The notes beneath the pieces are model-generated. The model searched no databases, was not told where the DNA came from, and worked only from the letters and a program-made list of their open reading frames with translations. The position numbers and the translations under genes are program-made. Of a DNA stretch of 35,760 bases, positions 13,923-21,989 are shown one piece after another. Origin of the DNA: Candidatus Kaiserbacteria bacterium RIFCSPLOWO2_01_FULL_51_21. Its GTDB lineage: Bacteria > Patescibacteriota > Minisyncoccia > Phycocordibacterales > 2-01-FULL-51-21. Positions within the stretch are counted from its first letter, which is position 1; each line of letters opens with the position of its first letter. Where the stretch lies: the NCBI GenBank assembly GCA_001781435.1, contig MFLV01000005.1, positions 1 to 35,760 of the forward strand, read 5' to 3'.

Positions 13923-15323
13923 ATGTCGGCGCGCGAAACACCATACTCGTTTCTCAATTCCTATGTGCGCGGAGAGGTACTCTCTGGCGGTTGGGGCGTC
14001 ATGAACAAAGTGTTTGCCGGCGCCAACGCGCTCATCATCATCTCGCACCTCGAGATCTTTAAGTACGGCATCTATGTGCTGATATTCGCCTTTATCTCTT
14101 TGGCGACGGGTTTATTTCAGAAACCCTTTGCGGATGTCGTCCAAAATGACGTCGCGCGATTTATCGGGGCGGGGAAAGAAGCGCAAGCGAAAAAGCTTTT
14201 TCTGGAAAATCTCATCGTGCGGGTCGCGATCGCACTCGCGCTCTTTCTTACCACTTTTTTCGCCGCCAGTCTCATTGCCCGGTTTTATGACCAAGACATT
14301 GCGATTCTCTTTCGTATACTCTCCCCAATTTTTCTTATCGATGTAGCGACAACGGCACTTCGAACGCTCTTTGAGCTGCGGCTGCGCTTCGGCGAACCGG
14401 CGCTCCGCCTTGTTGTGTATAATGTAGTCAAACTGTTCCTCATCCTCGCGGCGCTTATGTTCTATCGTCTTGATGTGGCCGAACTTCTTGGTATTTATCT
14501 CTTGGCGGCAACCGCCGCTCTTGTCGTATTTATTCCGCGATTCTCTATACTCTATGCACCATGGAAGAACCTTCGCGCCGCGAGTACTCCCGAACTCATT
14601 CCTCTCGTTCTCGGACACGGAAAGTGGAGGGCTATGAGCCAGGGGTTATCGAGCGCAAGCTCAAATGTTCGCCCCTGGCTCATAAAGTTCTTTATTAATA
14701 CTGAAGCGGTCGCCATTTACTCGGTTGCCGAGAGTATCTATGGAGCGCTTAAAGCCCTTTTCCCAACGAGTACCTTCGTAACACTCATTCCGCACGAGGT
14801 GGCGGGGAACCCAGCAAGAGCGGTGCGGATCCTCATTCGAGGTACCAAGTACCTTGCCCTGGCAGGCGTGCTGTTAGGGGTAGCGGGACTTATATTCGTG
14901 CCGCCTCTGGTAACACTCATCGTACCGAAATATGGCGCCTCGTTACCGTACTTCATGCTATTGCTTCTCATGCTGCCGATCATGGGTGTATCAACTATCG
15001 CGGGGGCTTTTCTTTTTGCGCTCCAGAAACAGCGATTTATATTTTTTGTCAGTTTAGTGCGCATTCCGCTGAGCTGGGCATTCCCCGTGGCGCTTCTCTA
15101 CTTTTTCGGTTTGTGGGGCATGCCGTTTGAACGCATCCTCATCACCCTTTTTGTGGGCGTCGCGTATTTCGTCTATCTCTTGCGCTATCACGTACCGAGA
15201 GAATCGCTGCGGCTTCTTTTTGTGTTCGATGCTACCGATCGAGAGCTTCTGAAGCGGGCTTACCAGCAGCTCTACCACGGGCTCGTGCACCGGTTGGAGC
15301 GGATGCCCTTTCGGTTAGGATAA
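13923..15323 (+). CDS. Wzx-type oligosaccharide flippase (MOP superfamily)
   Basis: ATG 13923 (MSARETPYSFLNSYVRGEVLS) is chosen. The 48 in-frame residues before it in the ORF track are Arg-rich and do not resemble protein. The 466-residue protein is strongly hydrophobic, with about 12-14 transmembrane segments, for example ANALIIISHLEIFKYGIYVL, YLALAGVLLGVAGLIFVPPL and YFMLLLLMLPIMGVSTIAGA. It has the polysaccharide_synt layout and a basic cytoplasmic C-terminus. Such proteins flip polyprenyl-diphosphate oligosaccharides from the inner to the outer face of the cytoplasmic membrane. It is the only flippase of this type in the window and so probably exports the glycan made by the surrounding glycosyltransferases. 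Confidence 0.85.
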   Translation: MSARETPYSFLNSYVRGEVLSGGWGVMNKVFAGANALIIISHLEIFKYGIYVLIFAFISLATGLFQKPFADVVQNDVARFIGAGKEAQAKKLFLENLIVRVAIALALFLTTFFAASLIARFYDQDIAILFRILSPIFLIDVATTALRTLFELRLRFGEPALRLVVYNVVKLFLILAALMFYRLDVAELLGIYLLAATAALVVFIPRFSILYAPWKNLRAASTPELIPLVLGHGKWRAMSQGLSSASSNVRPWLIKFFINTEAVAIYSVAESIYGALKALFPTSTFVTLIPHEVAGNPARAVRILIRGTKYLALAGVLLGVAGLIFVPPLVTLIVPKYGASLPYFMLLLLMLPIMGVSTIAGAFLFALQKQRFIFFVSLVRIPLSWAFPVALLYFFGLWGMPFERILITLFVGVAYFVYLLRYHVPRESLRLLFVFDATDRELLKRAYQQLYHGLVHRLERMPFRLG

Positions 15324-15431
15324 GATGAGCGTAACATGGTTTTTGTTTGGTACATGCCTGTCTTACATAAAAAGTCCATAGTATATATTGTAGTGACAGC
15401 AAACCAGTAGTCATAGCTTACGAGTTTTCAA

Positions 15432-16211
15432 ATGAGAATTTCACGCATACACAAATACGTTCTTGATGTCGTTGATAAAAAGCGTCGAGTTCGGCTCGAG
15501 AGGCAGGCTCAGGGAAAAATAAGAGAACAGACAGCTCTGAGTGCTGTGCTGGACTCTTTTATTGAAAAGACACAAGCATCTGGAGCTTCGTATGCTGATT
15601 ACCTGATGCTCTACACCTATGTTCGCACTCGTAAGCCTAAAGAGATACTCGAGTGCGGTACCGGAGTTACCACGGTCGTCATGGCGCAGGCTCTTCATGA
15701 CAATGAAAAAGAGGGAGTCCGAGGACGCCTGACTTCCATGGAAGACATCAAGAACTACTACGAAAACGCCCTGTCGTCTTTTCCGGAACATTTAAAGAAA
15801 TATGTCGATTTTGTTTACAGTCCAAAAGTTGAGGACTACTATCATTTATTTCGCGGAGTGAGATACCGAGACGTTCCAAGCGACCGGCAGTATGAATTTG
15901 TCTATATCGACGGACCAAAGACGAGCACGCTTTCTGATAAGCAAAAGACGTTCGATTTCGACTTTATTCGAGTTATTGAGCACTCCGAAATACCAGTATT
16001 TGCCTTCGTCGATACTCGTATGAGCACGTGCTGGGCACTTAAACATTTGCTAAAGGAGGGGAAGGTGAGATTCGATTACGTCAATCAAGTCGGAATTATC
16101 GGCCCTTGCACAAAAGACGATTTACAGCCTCATACAAATAAAATAATTGCCGCGCTTGGACCTCGCCCGATAAAAGGAGGCAGTATAAAGGAGGTTTTAG
16201 GTGGGAGGTAA
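15432..16211 (+). CDS. Class I methyltransferase-like protein (Rossmann fold)
   Basis: The 259-residue protein begins with a basic helix and has a glycine-rich SAM-like loop PKEILECGTGVTTVVMAQAL. Next comes GRLTSMEDIKNYYENAL (the motif II acidic position) and YEFVYIDGPKTSTLSDKQ (motif IV-like). This arrangement resembles Methyltransf_24 and related class I enzymes found in glycan clusters, but it is not a close match to any family I can name. A cytosolic sugar- or lipid-modifying methyltransferase is the most likely role. Upstream, TTACAT and TATATT suggest a weak promoter. The next gene starts 11 nt before the stop and has a strong ribosome site inside this gene. Confidence 0.65.
   Translation: MRISRIHKYVLDVVDKKRRVRLERQAQGKIREQTALSAVLDSFIEKTQASGASYADYLMLYTYVRTRKPKEILECGTGVTTVVMAQALHDNEKEGVRGRLTSMEDIKNYYENALSSFPEHLKKYVDFVYSPKVEDYYHLFRGVRYRDVPSDRQYEFVYIDGPKTSTLSDKQKTFDFDFIRVIEHSEIPVFAFVDTRMSTCWALKHLLKEGKVRFDYVNQVGIIGPCTKDDLQPHTNKIIAALGPRPIKGGSIKEVLGGR
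16187..16194 (+). promoter_or_regulatory. Strong Shine-Dalgarno deciding a GTG start
   Basis: AAAGGAGG is followed by a 6-nt spacer and GTG 16201. It is the best ribosome site in the window, lies within the preceding gene, and fixes the dioxygenase-like gene start upstream of the alternative ATG 16264. Confidence 0.75.
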
Positions 16212-17019
16212 AAATACTTTTTCCAATAAGGCGCTTAGCATATACTGTATTGACCCTGAAATTATGTTTTTTGGAAACGTTTATCAAAAATTGCCGCTTA
16301 GCATACGGCGACAGATTAAATACAAGAAGCAGCTTCTTAAAAGAAACATTAAGAAGCCGATACGTCGACTGTCGGAGATCCCCCTCGTCGAGTCAATTCT
16401 CTACACCAAGGCGCAGCCAAAACTTTCGCCTTTTGAAAAAAATATTGTTGCCGAGATAGAACGCATCGGGTACGCCACTGCGAATGTTTCTGATTTCTCG
16501 ATGTCGCTGACAAAGCCGATGCTCGATACTATGGTTCGCAAATCTGGGAAAAAATATCTCCACACGCTCCCCCTGCCTCCCGAACTCCCCGTACTTGCCG
16601 AGAGTTTTCTTCCGATTGTTGAGGGGTATCTCGGTCTTGCCTCGAAGGCGGCATTCGTCTTGTTTGAACTCACCGAGGTGGCTCAAGCAGAACGGGTCCA
16701 ATCACAACACTGGCACCGGGACCACGAACGGTATAAAATGCTCAAAATCTTCGTGTACTACAGTGATGTTGACGAGGATGCGGGGCCGTTCGAGTACATC
16801 GGGTTTTCGCGAACGAAATTTAAGCACTTTTACCCGCAAACGCTCACCGGGGGTTCGTATCCTCCTGTAGGTGAAATGGGGGAACTTCTGCCATTTGTGA
16901 AAACATTTACTGGAAAAGCCGGAACTATTATTTTTGCCGACACTTCTGGTTTTCACCGAGGGGGATTTGCGCGTGAAAAGGAGCGCGTCATGGCGACCAT
17001 CGTCTATACGCTCCAGTAG
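16201..17019 (+). CDS. Phytanoyl-CoA dioxygenase-like protein (Fe(II)/2-oxoglutarate)
   Basis: GTG 16201 is chosen for its AAAGGAGG site; ATG 16264, preceded by TATACT at 16241, would give a shorter form starting MFFGNVYQKL. In the C-terminal half, QHWHRDHERYKMLKIFVYYS supplies the H-x-D iron pair. A flexible segment DVDEDAGPFEYIGFSRTKFK follows, and GTIIFADTSGFHRGGFA supplies the second histidine and a nearby arginine that could hold 2-oxoglutarate. This is the PhyH-type double-stranded beta-helix arrangement; members hydroxylate or otherwise oxidise small molecules and lipids with O2. The N-terminal third is basic and unassigned. Its pairing with the overlapping methyltransferase-like gene suggests two-step tailoring of the glycan or its lipid. 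An O2-dependent enzyme also hints at occasional exposure to oxygen. Confidence 0.72.
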   Translation: MGGKNTFSNKALSIYCIDPEIMFFGNVYQKLPLSIRRQIKYKKQLLKRNIKKPIRRLSEIPLVESILYTKAQPKLSPFEKNIVAEIERIGYATANVSDFSMSLTKPMLDTMVRKSGKKYLHTLPLPPELPVLAESFLPIVEGYLGLASKAAFVLFELTEVAQAERVQSQHWHRDHERYKMLKIFVYYSDVDEDAGPFEYIGFSRTKFKHFYPQTLTGGSYPPVGEMGELLPFVKTFTGKAGTIIFADTSGFHRGGFAREKERVMATIVYTLQ

Positions 17020-17043
17020 GTGCGATTGTGGCGGGGCGGTCGA

Positions 17044-17328
17044 TTACGGTGCTAATGAAACGCCGGCTCGCCGCATGAGCTGGAGGTTTCGCAGATAAAT
17101 GAGAACGGCAATTGCTTGGCCGACCGTGAAGACAATATCGCGCTGATGGATTGCGTAAACGACCAAGATGATGCCGCCGAGAATACTAAGGTACCAAAAG
17201 ATAACCGGGATGGAACTTTCCTGTTTTTTCTCGGCGTGAATCCACTGCGCAATGAAGCGTCCGAAAAAGATCAGTTGCCCGGTAAATCCAATGACAACCC
17301 AATAATCAATGGGAGGAAACGATATCAT
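17044..17328 (-). CDS. Lone lipid-A-biosynthesis N-terminal (LABN) domain protein
   Basis: The 94-residue protein has three transmembrane helices (WVVIGFTGQLIFFGRFIAQW, IPVIFWYLSILGGIILVVYA, DIVFTVGQAIAVLIYLRNL) and the LABN pattern QxxFxxRFxxQWxxSExxxxSxxPxxFWxxS. LABN domains occur alone or fused in lipid-A and polyprenyl-phosphate sugar systems, often next to a DPM-like GT2, as here in the same operon. They are thought to help handle a lipid-linked sugar at the membrane. It is the last gene of the six-gene leftward operon and overlaps the methyltransferase stop by 4 nt. CPR cells are not expected to make lipid A, so a polyprenyl-phosphate role is more likely. Confidence 0.82.
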   Translation of the reverse strand: MISFPPIDYWVVIGFTGQLIFFGRFIAQWIHAEKKQESSIPVIFWYLSILGGIILVVYAIHQRDIVFTVGQAIAVLIYLRNLQLMRRAGVSLAP

Positions 17329-18101
17329 GCCGGAAGCCGTAAGAAATTAATTTCATAGAGGGGTAACATTCCTGGAAGAAGGTGAATCCGCTGCTGCACT
17401 CGAGTTTGTACCGAAATCGCCGAAAGGGCTGCGCCGATCGTCTTGGCATTTGAGACGTGGGGAACGGAGTAGCGTTCATTCACTGCGGTCTCTGCAAGCA
17501 CCTGGTTGATTTTCCGACGCCGCGGTACGAGACGCGAAACCGTTTCATGCAGGAAATGGAAGAAGGGCGTTTCAGTCGGGTAGCCGACGATAAGCACGCC
17601 GCCTCGCTTTACTGTGCGCCGAAGTTCCGCGACGGTGATGGAGGGGTTAGCGAAGTGCTCAAGCACGCTCATACAAACGAGAAGGTCGAATGAGCCATCG
17701 GGAAAGGGCATTTTGGTAAGGTCTCCCTCGACACATTCGACGGGGAGATTTCGCTGTTTTACCATTTCTTTTGCGTAAGAGAGGGAGACAGGGGAAAAAT
17801 CGAGTGCGGTAACATGCTTTGCGTAGGTTGCAAGCAGTGGCAGGGCAAAGCCGATACCCGTGCCGGCATCGAGCGCGCGATCGAATTTTCCTTCCGGCGT
17901 GTTTTTTTGAAGATAGTCGTCAATGAGATAGAACCGTCGCATGAAAATTGAACGGGTCAGCGGATCGGTTTCGAAGTAGGCTGAGGCGGATGAGGTGAAA
18001 ATTTGAACGTATCCTTCTGGATTTTGCGAAGGATTATCGAGGAGCGAGAGGGAGTTCGGGTAATCGCTCCGCGCTGGAAATTTCCATGACATGGACTTCA
18101 T
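17325..18101 (-). CDS. Class I SAM-dependent methyltransferase (Methyltransf_11)
   Basis: The 258-residue protein has SAM motif I DRALDAGTGIGFALPLLATY, motif II VTALDFSPVSLSYAKEM, motif III GDLTKMPFPDGSFDLLVCMS with VLEHFANP, and the post-motif strand RGGVLIVGYPTETP. All the usual elements are present, so it should be active. ATG 18101 or the ATG at 18092 could start it. It lies 24 nt downstream of the toroid gene and overlaps the LABN gene by 4 nt. It probably methylates a sugar or lipid intermediate made by this operon. Confidence 0.88.
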   Translation of the reverse strand: MKSMSWKFPARSDYPNSLSLLDNPSQNPEGYVQIFTSSASAYFETDPLTRSIFMRRFYLIDDYLQKNTPEGKFDRALDAGTGIGFALPLLATYAKHVTALDFSPVSLSYAKEMVKQRNLPVECVEGDLTKMPFPDGSFDLLVCMSVLEHFANPSITVAELRRTVKRGGVLIVGYPTETPFFHFLHETVSRLVPRRRKINQVLAETAVNERYSVPHVSNAKTIGAALSAISVQTRVQQRIHLLPGMLPLYEINFLRLPA

Positions 18102-18125
18102 ACTACGTGTTTCTTACGGGGGACG

Positions 18126-19715
18126 TCAACGGAGAAAAAACGAACGAGTGATGACGGTTTCATTTTTTGAGGAACGAAACTCTTCTTTCGGCATGAGTCT
18201 CGAAGAGCCGCGGACGGCAGCAAATTTAGCGCTTGGAATGAAGGCGTATGAGGCACTCACACCAAGGCGAAGGTTTTCGCGAGAGAAAGCGGCTTTAACG
18301 CGATCGGTTACCACGACACTATCTGCCTTAAGCTCAAAGGTGCGTTCAAAGGGAATACCGGAGCTTTTGCCCGTAATAAGGCGTTTCCGAAGACCCTTTT
18401 TTATCATGCCGCTAAGGGGTAGGACTCCGCCCAAAAGCCATTGGTAGGCCTTGAAAATGACCATACGCGGGGTTGTGAGGAGAGGTTCTTGTATTCTTCC
18501 AAGGGCTCCCGATGAAGCATGGTCATTGAGGGGGTGGGCGGTTGCCGCTTGTGAGGAGAGTACCCCCCTGTCTGAAAGTTCAATACCGGCATCCGCGTAG
18601 TTGCCTGCAGAGCTGCACAGATAAAAACTCCCGCCTTTTTTGAGGTTGGTAACGAAATAGTAATGCTCGTTTTGCAGTACTCGGATACCCGCCTCTTTGA
18701 AAAAGACATCAAGTCGTCGCGCCGAAAGCCCTCGCTCGACGGGTTCTTCTGCCGACGGAATGAATCCTGCGGCGAGCCAATTGGAGAGAATGTAGCAAAG
18801 ATAACGATCATCGAGTCCTGCGGGTGTAATGCCGCGATTGCGGCGAAGCGCTTCGGCGGCGAAGGAATAGAGCAGGCGCGCCGGTGCACTTTCGTGCGCA
18901 CGACGGGCGAAACCGCTCGGAATGAGGTAAGAAGTGTTGCGCGAAAGATATTCTCCGCCGGAGGTGAAATCGGGATGGAGAAAGTGCACTAAGAATTTTT
19001 CCGCGCGGGAAAGCGCTTCACCAAGATCTTTGCGAGGCGATCGCGCCTGATATCGAGAAAGATAGTCGATGGTGAGGGAGAGATATCCTCCATCGGGGCC
19101 GCCGTACTCGTCCCACCATCCTTCCGGAGATTCCTTTTTCAAAAAAGAGGAGAGCATGGCTTCTGCCGCATCCCGATATTTTTTCTCACTGCAAAGGATA
19201 CTTACGTTAAGGAGCGCAAGCGCCGCGCCCGCGACCTGGTTCATAACGGGCTCGTCTTGACGCTTCGAGAGCCACCGTGCGCTTCGCGCAAGCATCGCAA
19301 GAACTTTCTCTCGGTCCTGGATTTCGTTGTGCGGAAGCAGGAGGAGCGTTTCGGAAAGAGCCGCGGTCACGAACGCGGTCGCCACGAATGAGCACTCGTT
19401 CGGATACCATTCGTCAAAGGAACCGTTGCGATGCTGGAGTTTCGCAGTGAAGGAAAGCGCGGCCTGTATAAACTCAAGCATCTCTCTATTCCCCGCGCAG
19501 TAATTTCCCTCGAACGGGTGTCTGTACAGGAGCGCAAGGGTGTAGAGAGCTTCCTGATAGCGCGCGGAACTTAAGTCGCTGGTACGATAGTGCCAAAAGG
19601 CACGATCAAAAGAGCCAAAACTTCGTGAGCCGGGATTGCGGTTAAGCTGTCCGAGCAGCCGTGGGATTTCGGCAAGTGCGCTTTGGAGAAATACAGTGTT
19701 CTCTATTTTTTGCAT
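18126..19715 (-). CDS. Alpha/alpha-toroid protein, heparinase II/III-like
   Basis: ATG 19715 (MQKIENTVFLQSALAEIPRL) is chosen because the ORF-track start at 19910 runs deep into the upstream gene. That leaves a 13-nt overlap and 529 residues. The N-terminal two-thirds are repeated helical hairpins (FVTAALSETLLLLPHN, WLSKRQDEPVMNQVAGAALA, DEYGGPDGGYLSLTIDYLS), typical of an (alpha/alpha)-barrel. The C-terminal third is beta-rich (FYLCSSAGNYADAGIELSD, FERTFELKADSVVVTDRVK), as in heparinase II/III lyases. No signal peptide is seen, so it may act in the cytoplasm or leave by another route. A polysaccharide lyase, C5-epimerase or hydrolase role in trimming or editing the glycan fits. Catalytic residues cannot be fixed from sequence alone. 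Confidence 0.65.
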   Translation of the reverse strand: MQKIENTVFLQSALAEIPRLLGQLNRNPGSRSFGSFDRAFWHYRTSDLSSARYQEALYTLALLYRHPFEGNYCAGNREMLEFIQAALSFTAKLQHRNGSFDEWYPNECSFVATAFVTAALSETLLLLPHNEIQDREKVLAMLARSARWLSKRQDEPVMNQVAGAALALLNVSILCSEKKYRDAAEAMLSSFLKKESPEGWWDEYGGPDGGYLSLTIDYLSRYQARSPRKDLGEALSRAEKFLVHFLHPDFTSGGEYLSRNTSYLIPSGFARRAHESAPARLLYSFAAEALRRNRGITPAGLDDRYLCYILSNWLAAGFIPSAEEPVERGLSARRLDVFFKEAGIRVLQNEHYYFVTNLKKGGSFYLCSSAGNYADAGIELSDRGVLSSQAATAHPLNDHASSGALGRIQEPLLTTPRMVIFKAYQWLLGGVLPLSGMIKKGLRKRLITGKSSGIPFERTFELKADSVVVTDRVKAAFSRENLRLGVSASYAFIPSAKFAAVRGSSRLMPKEEFRSSKNETVITRSFFLR

Positions 19716-21061
19716 ACGATCACAACAACTGACCCGAGCCGTCCCACGCGCATAAAACCCTGCACTTTCATGCACCAGCCAAGGATACGGCTCATGGGGT
19801 CTCGAAAGGGGGTGCGATGCAGATAACTCGAGCCCTCGCTTTTGAGATATTGTCGAAACATTTGGTAGATTTGTTCGTAAAAGGGCGGAAGAGGGAAATA
19901 TCCCGACCAATGGATATCGGTAAACCCGGCAGTACGGAGCACGCGCAGTGTTTTAGAAAGCCGAAGCGGCCGATACGGTCCAAAAAAATTGTAAATACCG
20001 GTGCGTCGCATATCATTGCCGAAAAACATTTTGATTACCCTGAAGAAGAACCAGAGTAATAGGTTGCTTTTCCTTGCGATGATGATAAGCGCTCCATCGG
20101 TCGGCAGTGCCGCGTGAATTTGTTGCAAGGTGCGGGTTGCAAGAGCCGTGGGAAGACGCTCGAATTTATAATTAAATACCGCGGTGCGGAACGATGCGTC
20201 AGTAATCATCTGCGCGTTTTCATCATATACGGCATATGTAACGCGATGGGAATCGTGAGGAACATTGAGTGCCACAGCCGCTTCCGTATATTCGCTTGTC
20301 TCTTTGGTGAGATCGAGGGCGATAATGGGTTTGTCCGGGAATTCTCGAAGATAGGCGCCGTCATAAGAAAAAACATCAAGAAGAGGGCTCTCCGCACTGC
20401 CGAGTGCCCGCTTGACGAGGTTGCGTTCAAAGGAACTCATGATGTCCATTTCTTTGCCCAAGAATGTCTTGCGGCAGTAATAGCGCTGATAGTGCCGAAG
20501 GTTCTCTAGTGTCCAGCGATCAGGGTTGTAGGCATAGGGAAGCCCTCTTTTTTTAGTGAAGGTATTGAAGTGAAGCACTTCTCCAACCGGCCGGCGCGGT
20601 ACGGGCGGCGCCCCAAGCGCGCGCTCATCGGGGAAACCCAAAGTAACCGCACAGCAAATGACCTCGGTCTTTGGAATGCCAAGTATGCGTTTGATGGCAC
20701 TGTCCGATCCGTAGCTATTCAGGGGCGACGCTACAACCCCATACTCGGGTGCGGCAAGGAGCATGTGGCCAACCGCCAGACTTGCCCCTTGGAGCGCCTC
20801 CTTGTAGTTCCAGCCATCATAGGTGACAAAGATGACGGCCGGCGCGCGCGCAAGCGCGGTAGAACCAGCGGCCTCGTTCACGATGCGCTCCTTGAGGGAT
20901 TGGTCGTCAACCGCAATGAAATGCCATAACTGCTGATTGCAGTTGGTCGGCGCATAGGTTGCCGCATCGATGATTCTTTCTATTGTCTCGCGCGGAACTA
21001 GTTTTGAAGCGAAACTCCGGATACTTTTGCGAGCCTGTATCGCCTCGATAAGTGTGCTCAT
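19703..21061 (-). CDS. Nitroreductase-methyltransferase fusion
   Basis: The 452-residue protein joins two unrelated folds. Residues about 1-180 are a nitroreductase-family flavoenzyme: ARKSIRSFASKLVPRETIER, ATYAPTNCNQQLWHFIAVDD and the C-terminal VICCAVTLGFPDERAL with PPVPRRPVGEV. After a linker containing NLRHYQRYYCRKTFLGKEMD, residues about 210-452 look like a class I methyltransferase. That part has SPLLDVFSYDGAYLREFPDK (glycine-poor motif I), IALDLTKETSEYTEAA (motif II), NYKFERLPTALATRTLQQIH and DGALIIIARKSNLL. Nitroreductases transfer hydride from NAD(P)H through FMN. Overlaps with the GT2 (4 nt) and toroid (13 nt) genes place it firmly in the operon. The reverse possibility, a frame-joined pair of genes, is unlikely because the frame is uninterrupted. 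Confidence 0.75.
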   Translation of the reverse strand: MSTLIEAIQARKSIRSFASKLVPRETIERIIDAATYAPTNCNQQLWHFIAVDDQSLKERIVNEAAGSTALARAPAVIFVTYDGWNYKEALQGASLAVGHMLLAAPEYGVVASPLNSYGSDSAIKRILGIPKTEVICCAVTLGFPDERALGAPPVPRRPVGEVLHFNTFTKKRGLPYAYNPDRWTLENLRHYQRYYCRKTFLGKEMDIMSSFERNLVKRALGSAESPLLDVFSYDGAYLREFPDKPIIALDLTKETSEYTEAAVALNVPHDSHRVTYAVYDENAQMITDASFRTAVFNYKFERLPTALATRTLQQIHAALPTDGALIIIARKSNLLLWFFFRVIKMFFGNDMRRTGIYNFFGPYRPLRLSKTLRVLRTAGFTDIHWSGYFPLPPFYEQIYQMFRQYLKSEGSSYLHRTPFRDPMSRILGWCMKVQGFMRVGRLGSVVVIVCKK

Positions 21062-21984
21062 TTTGAAATATCAGACTTGATGATGTAGGAGCGCCGCTCC
21101 GCTGGAGCTTGGCGAATGATAAGTTCACCGATGAGTCCGAGAGAAAAAGATTGAAAGCCGACGATGATGAGAAAAACACCGAGAGTAAGGAGCGGCCGAT
21201 TGCCGATGAGCGCTCCGGAGAAAAGTTTTATCCAGGTGAGATAGCAGAGAATAATAAAGCCGATTCCGCCGGCAATCATTCCAAGCAAACCGAAAAAATG
21301 CATGGGGCGATGCGTAAAGCGGCGCAGGAATATCAGCGTGAAGAAATCGAAAAAACCGGCAAACAAACGCCACAGCCCGTACTTGCTTTTGCCGAATTTC
21401 CGCTCGCGGTGGTGCACGGGAATTTCCGTAACAGAAAAGCCCATGCCGGACGCGATTGCCGGAATATAGCGGTGCATGTCGCCATAAAGGCGAAGACTTT
21501 TTGCGACCGCTTTGCGGTATGCTTTAAAACAGCAATTCATGTCGTGGATTGGCACACCCGTTAAGAGGCGCGTTACTCTGTTGGCTATCTTCGAAAAAAA
21601 GCGTTTTCCAAGCGGGTCGGCGCGGTGTTGCTTCCAACCAACAACGAGGTCAGCATGTTCGAGCGCTCTCAAGAAAGCAGGAATTTCGTGCGGGTCATCT
21701 TGGAGATCGCCGTCCAGTGTGAAGATTGTCTCTCCCTCTGCCGCATCAAAGCCGGCCTGAAGCGCCTGCGATTTGCCGAAATTGCGCGAAAAAGAAATGA
21801 CGCGCGCCGGAGCAAGGGTCGCAAGTTCAGTCTTCGTGCCGTCGGTCGAACCGTCATCAATAAAGATGATCTCAAATGGACGCTTCAGGGGCGTGAGTAC
21901 CTCGATGAGCTCTCGATGAAGCGCGGCAACCGACTCTCGCTCATTGAACACGGGTACGATTATTGAAATTTTTGGTGCAGACAT
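21058..21984 (-). CDS. Dolichol-phosphate-mannose-synthase-like GT2 with C-terminal membrane helices
   Basis: The 308-residue protein has an inverting GT-A domain. It begins ISIIVPVFNERESV, has IIFIDDGSTDGT for the nucleotide, TLDGDLQDDPHEIP for the metal and acceptor, and MNCCFKAYRKAV with the conserved C-terminal segment RKFGKSKYGLWRL. Two transmembrane helices follow (FFGLLGMIAGGIGFIILCYL, LLTLGVFLIIVGFQSFSLGL). This is the DPM1/GtrB/ArnC type that makes polyprenyl-phosphate sugars on the inner leaflet for GT-C enzymes to use outside. The GT-C gene directly upstream (gap of 5 nt) is the natural partner. Confidence 0.92.
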   Translation of the reverse strand: MSAPKISIIVPVFNERESVAALHRELIEVLTPLKRPFEIIFIDDGSTDGTKTELATLAPARVISFSRNFGKSQALQAGFDAAEGETIFTLDGDLQDDPHEIPAFLRALEHADLVVGWKQHRADPLGKRFFSKIANRVTRLLTGVPIHDMNCCFKAYRKAVAKSLRLYGDMHRYIPAIASGMGFSVTEIPVHHRERKFGKSKYGLWRLFAGFFDFFTLIFLRRFTHRPMHFFGLLGMIAGGIGFIILCYLTWIKLFSGALIGNRPLLTLGVFLIIVGFQSFSLGLIGELIIRQAPAERRSYIIKSDISK

Positions 21985-21989
21985 AAACC

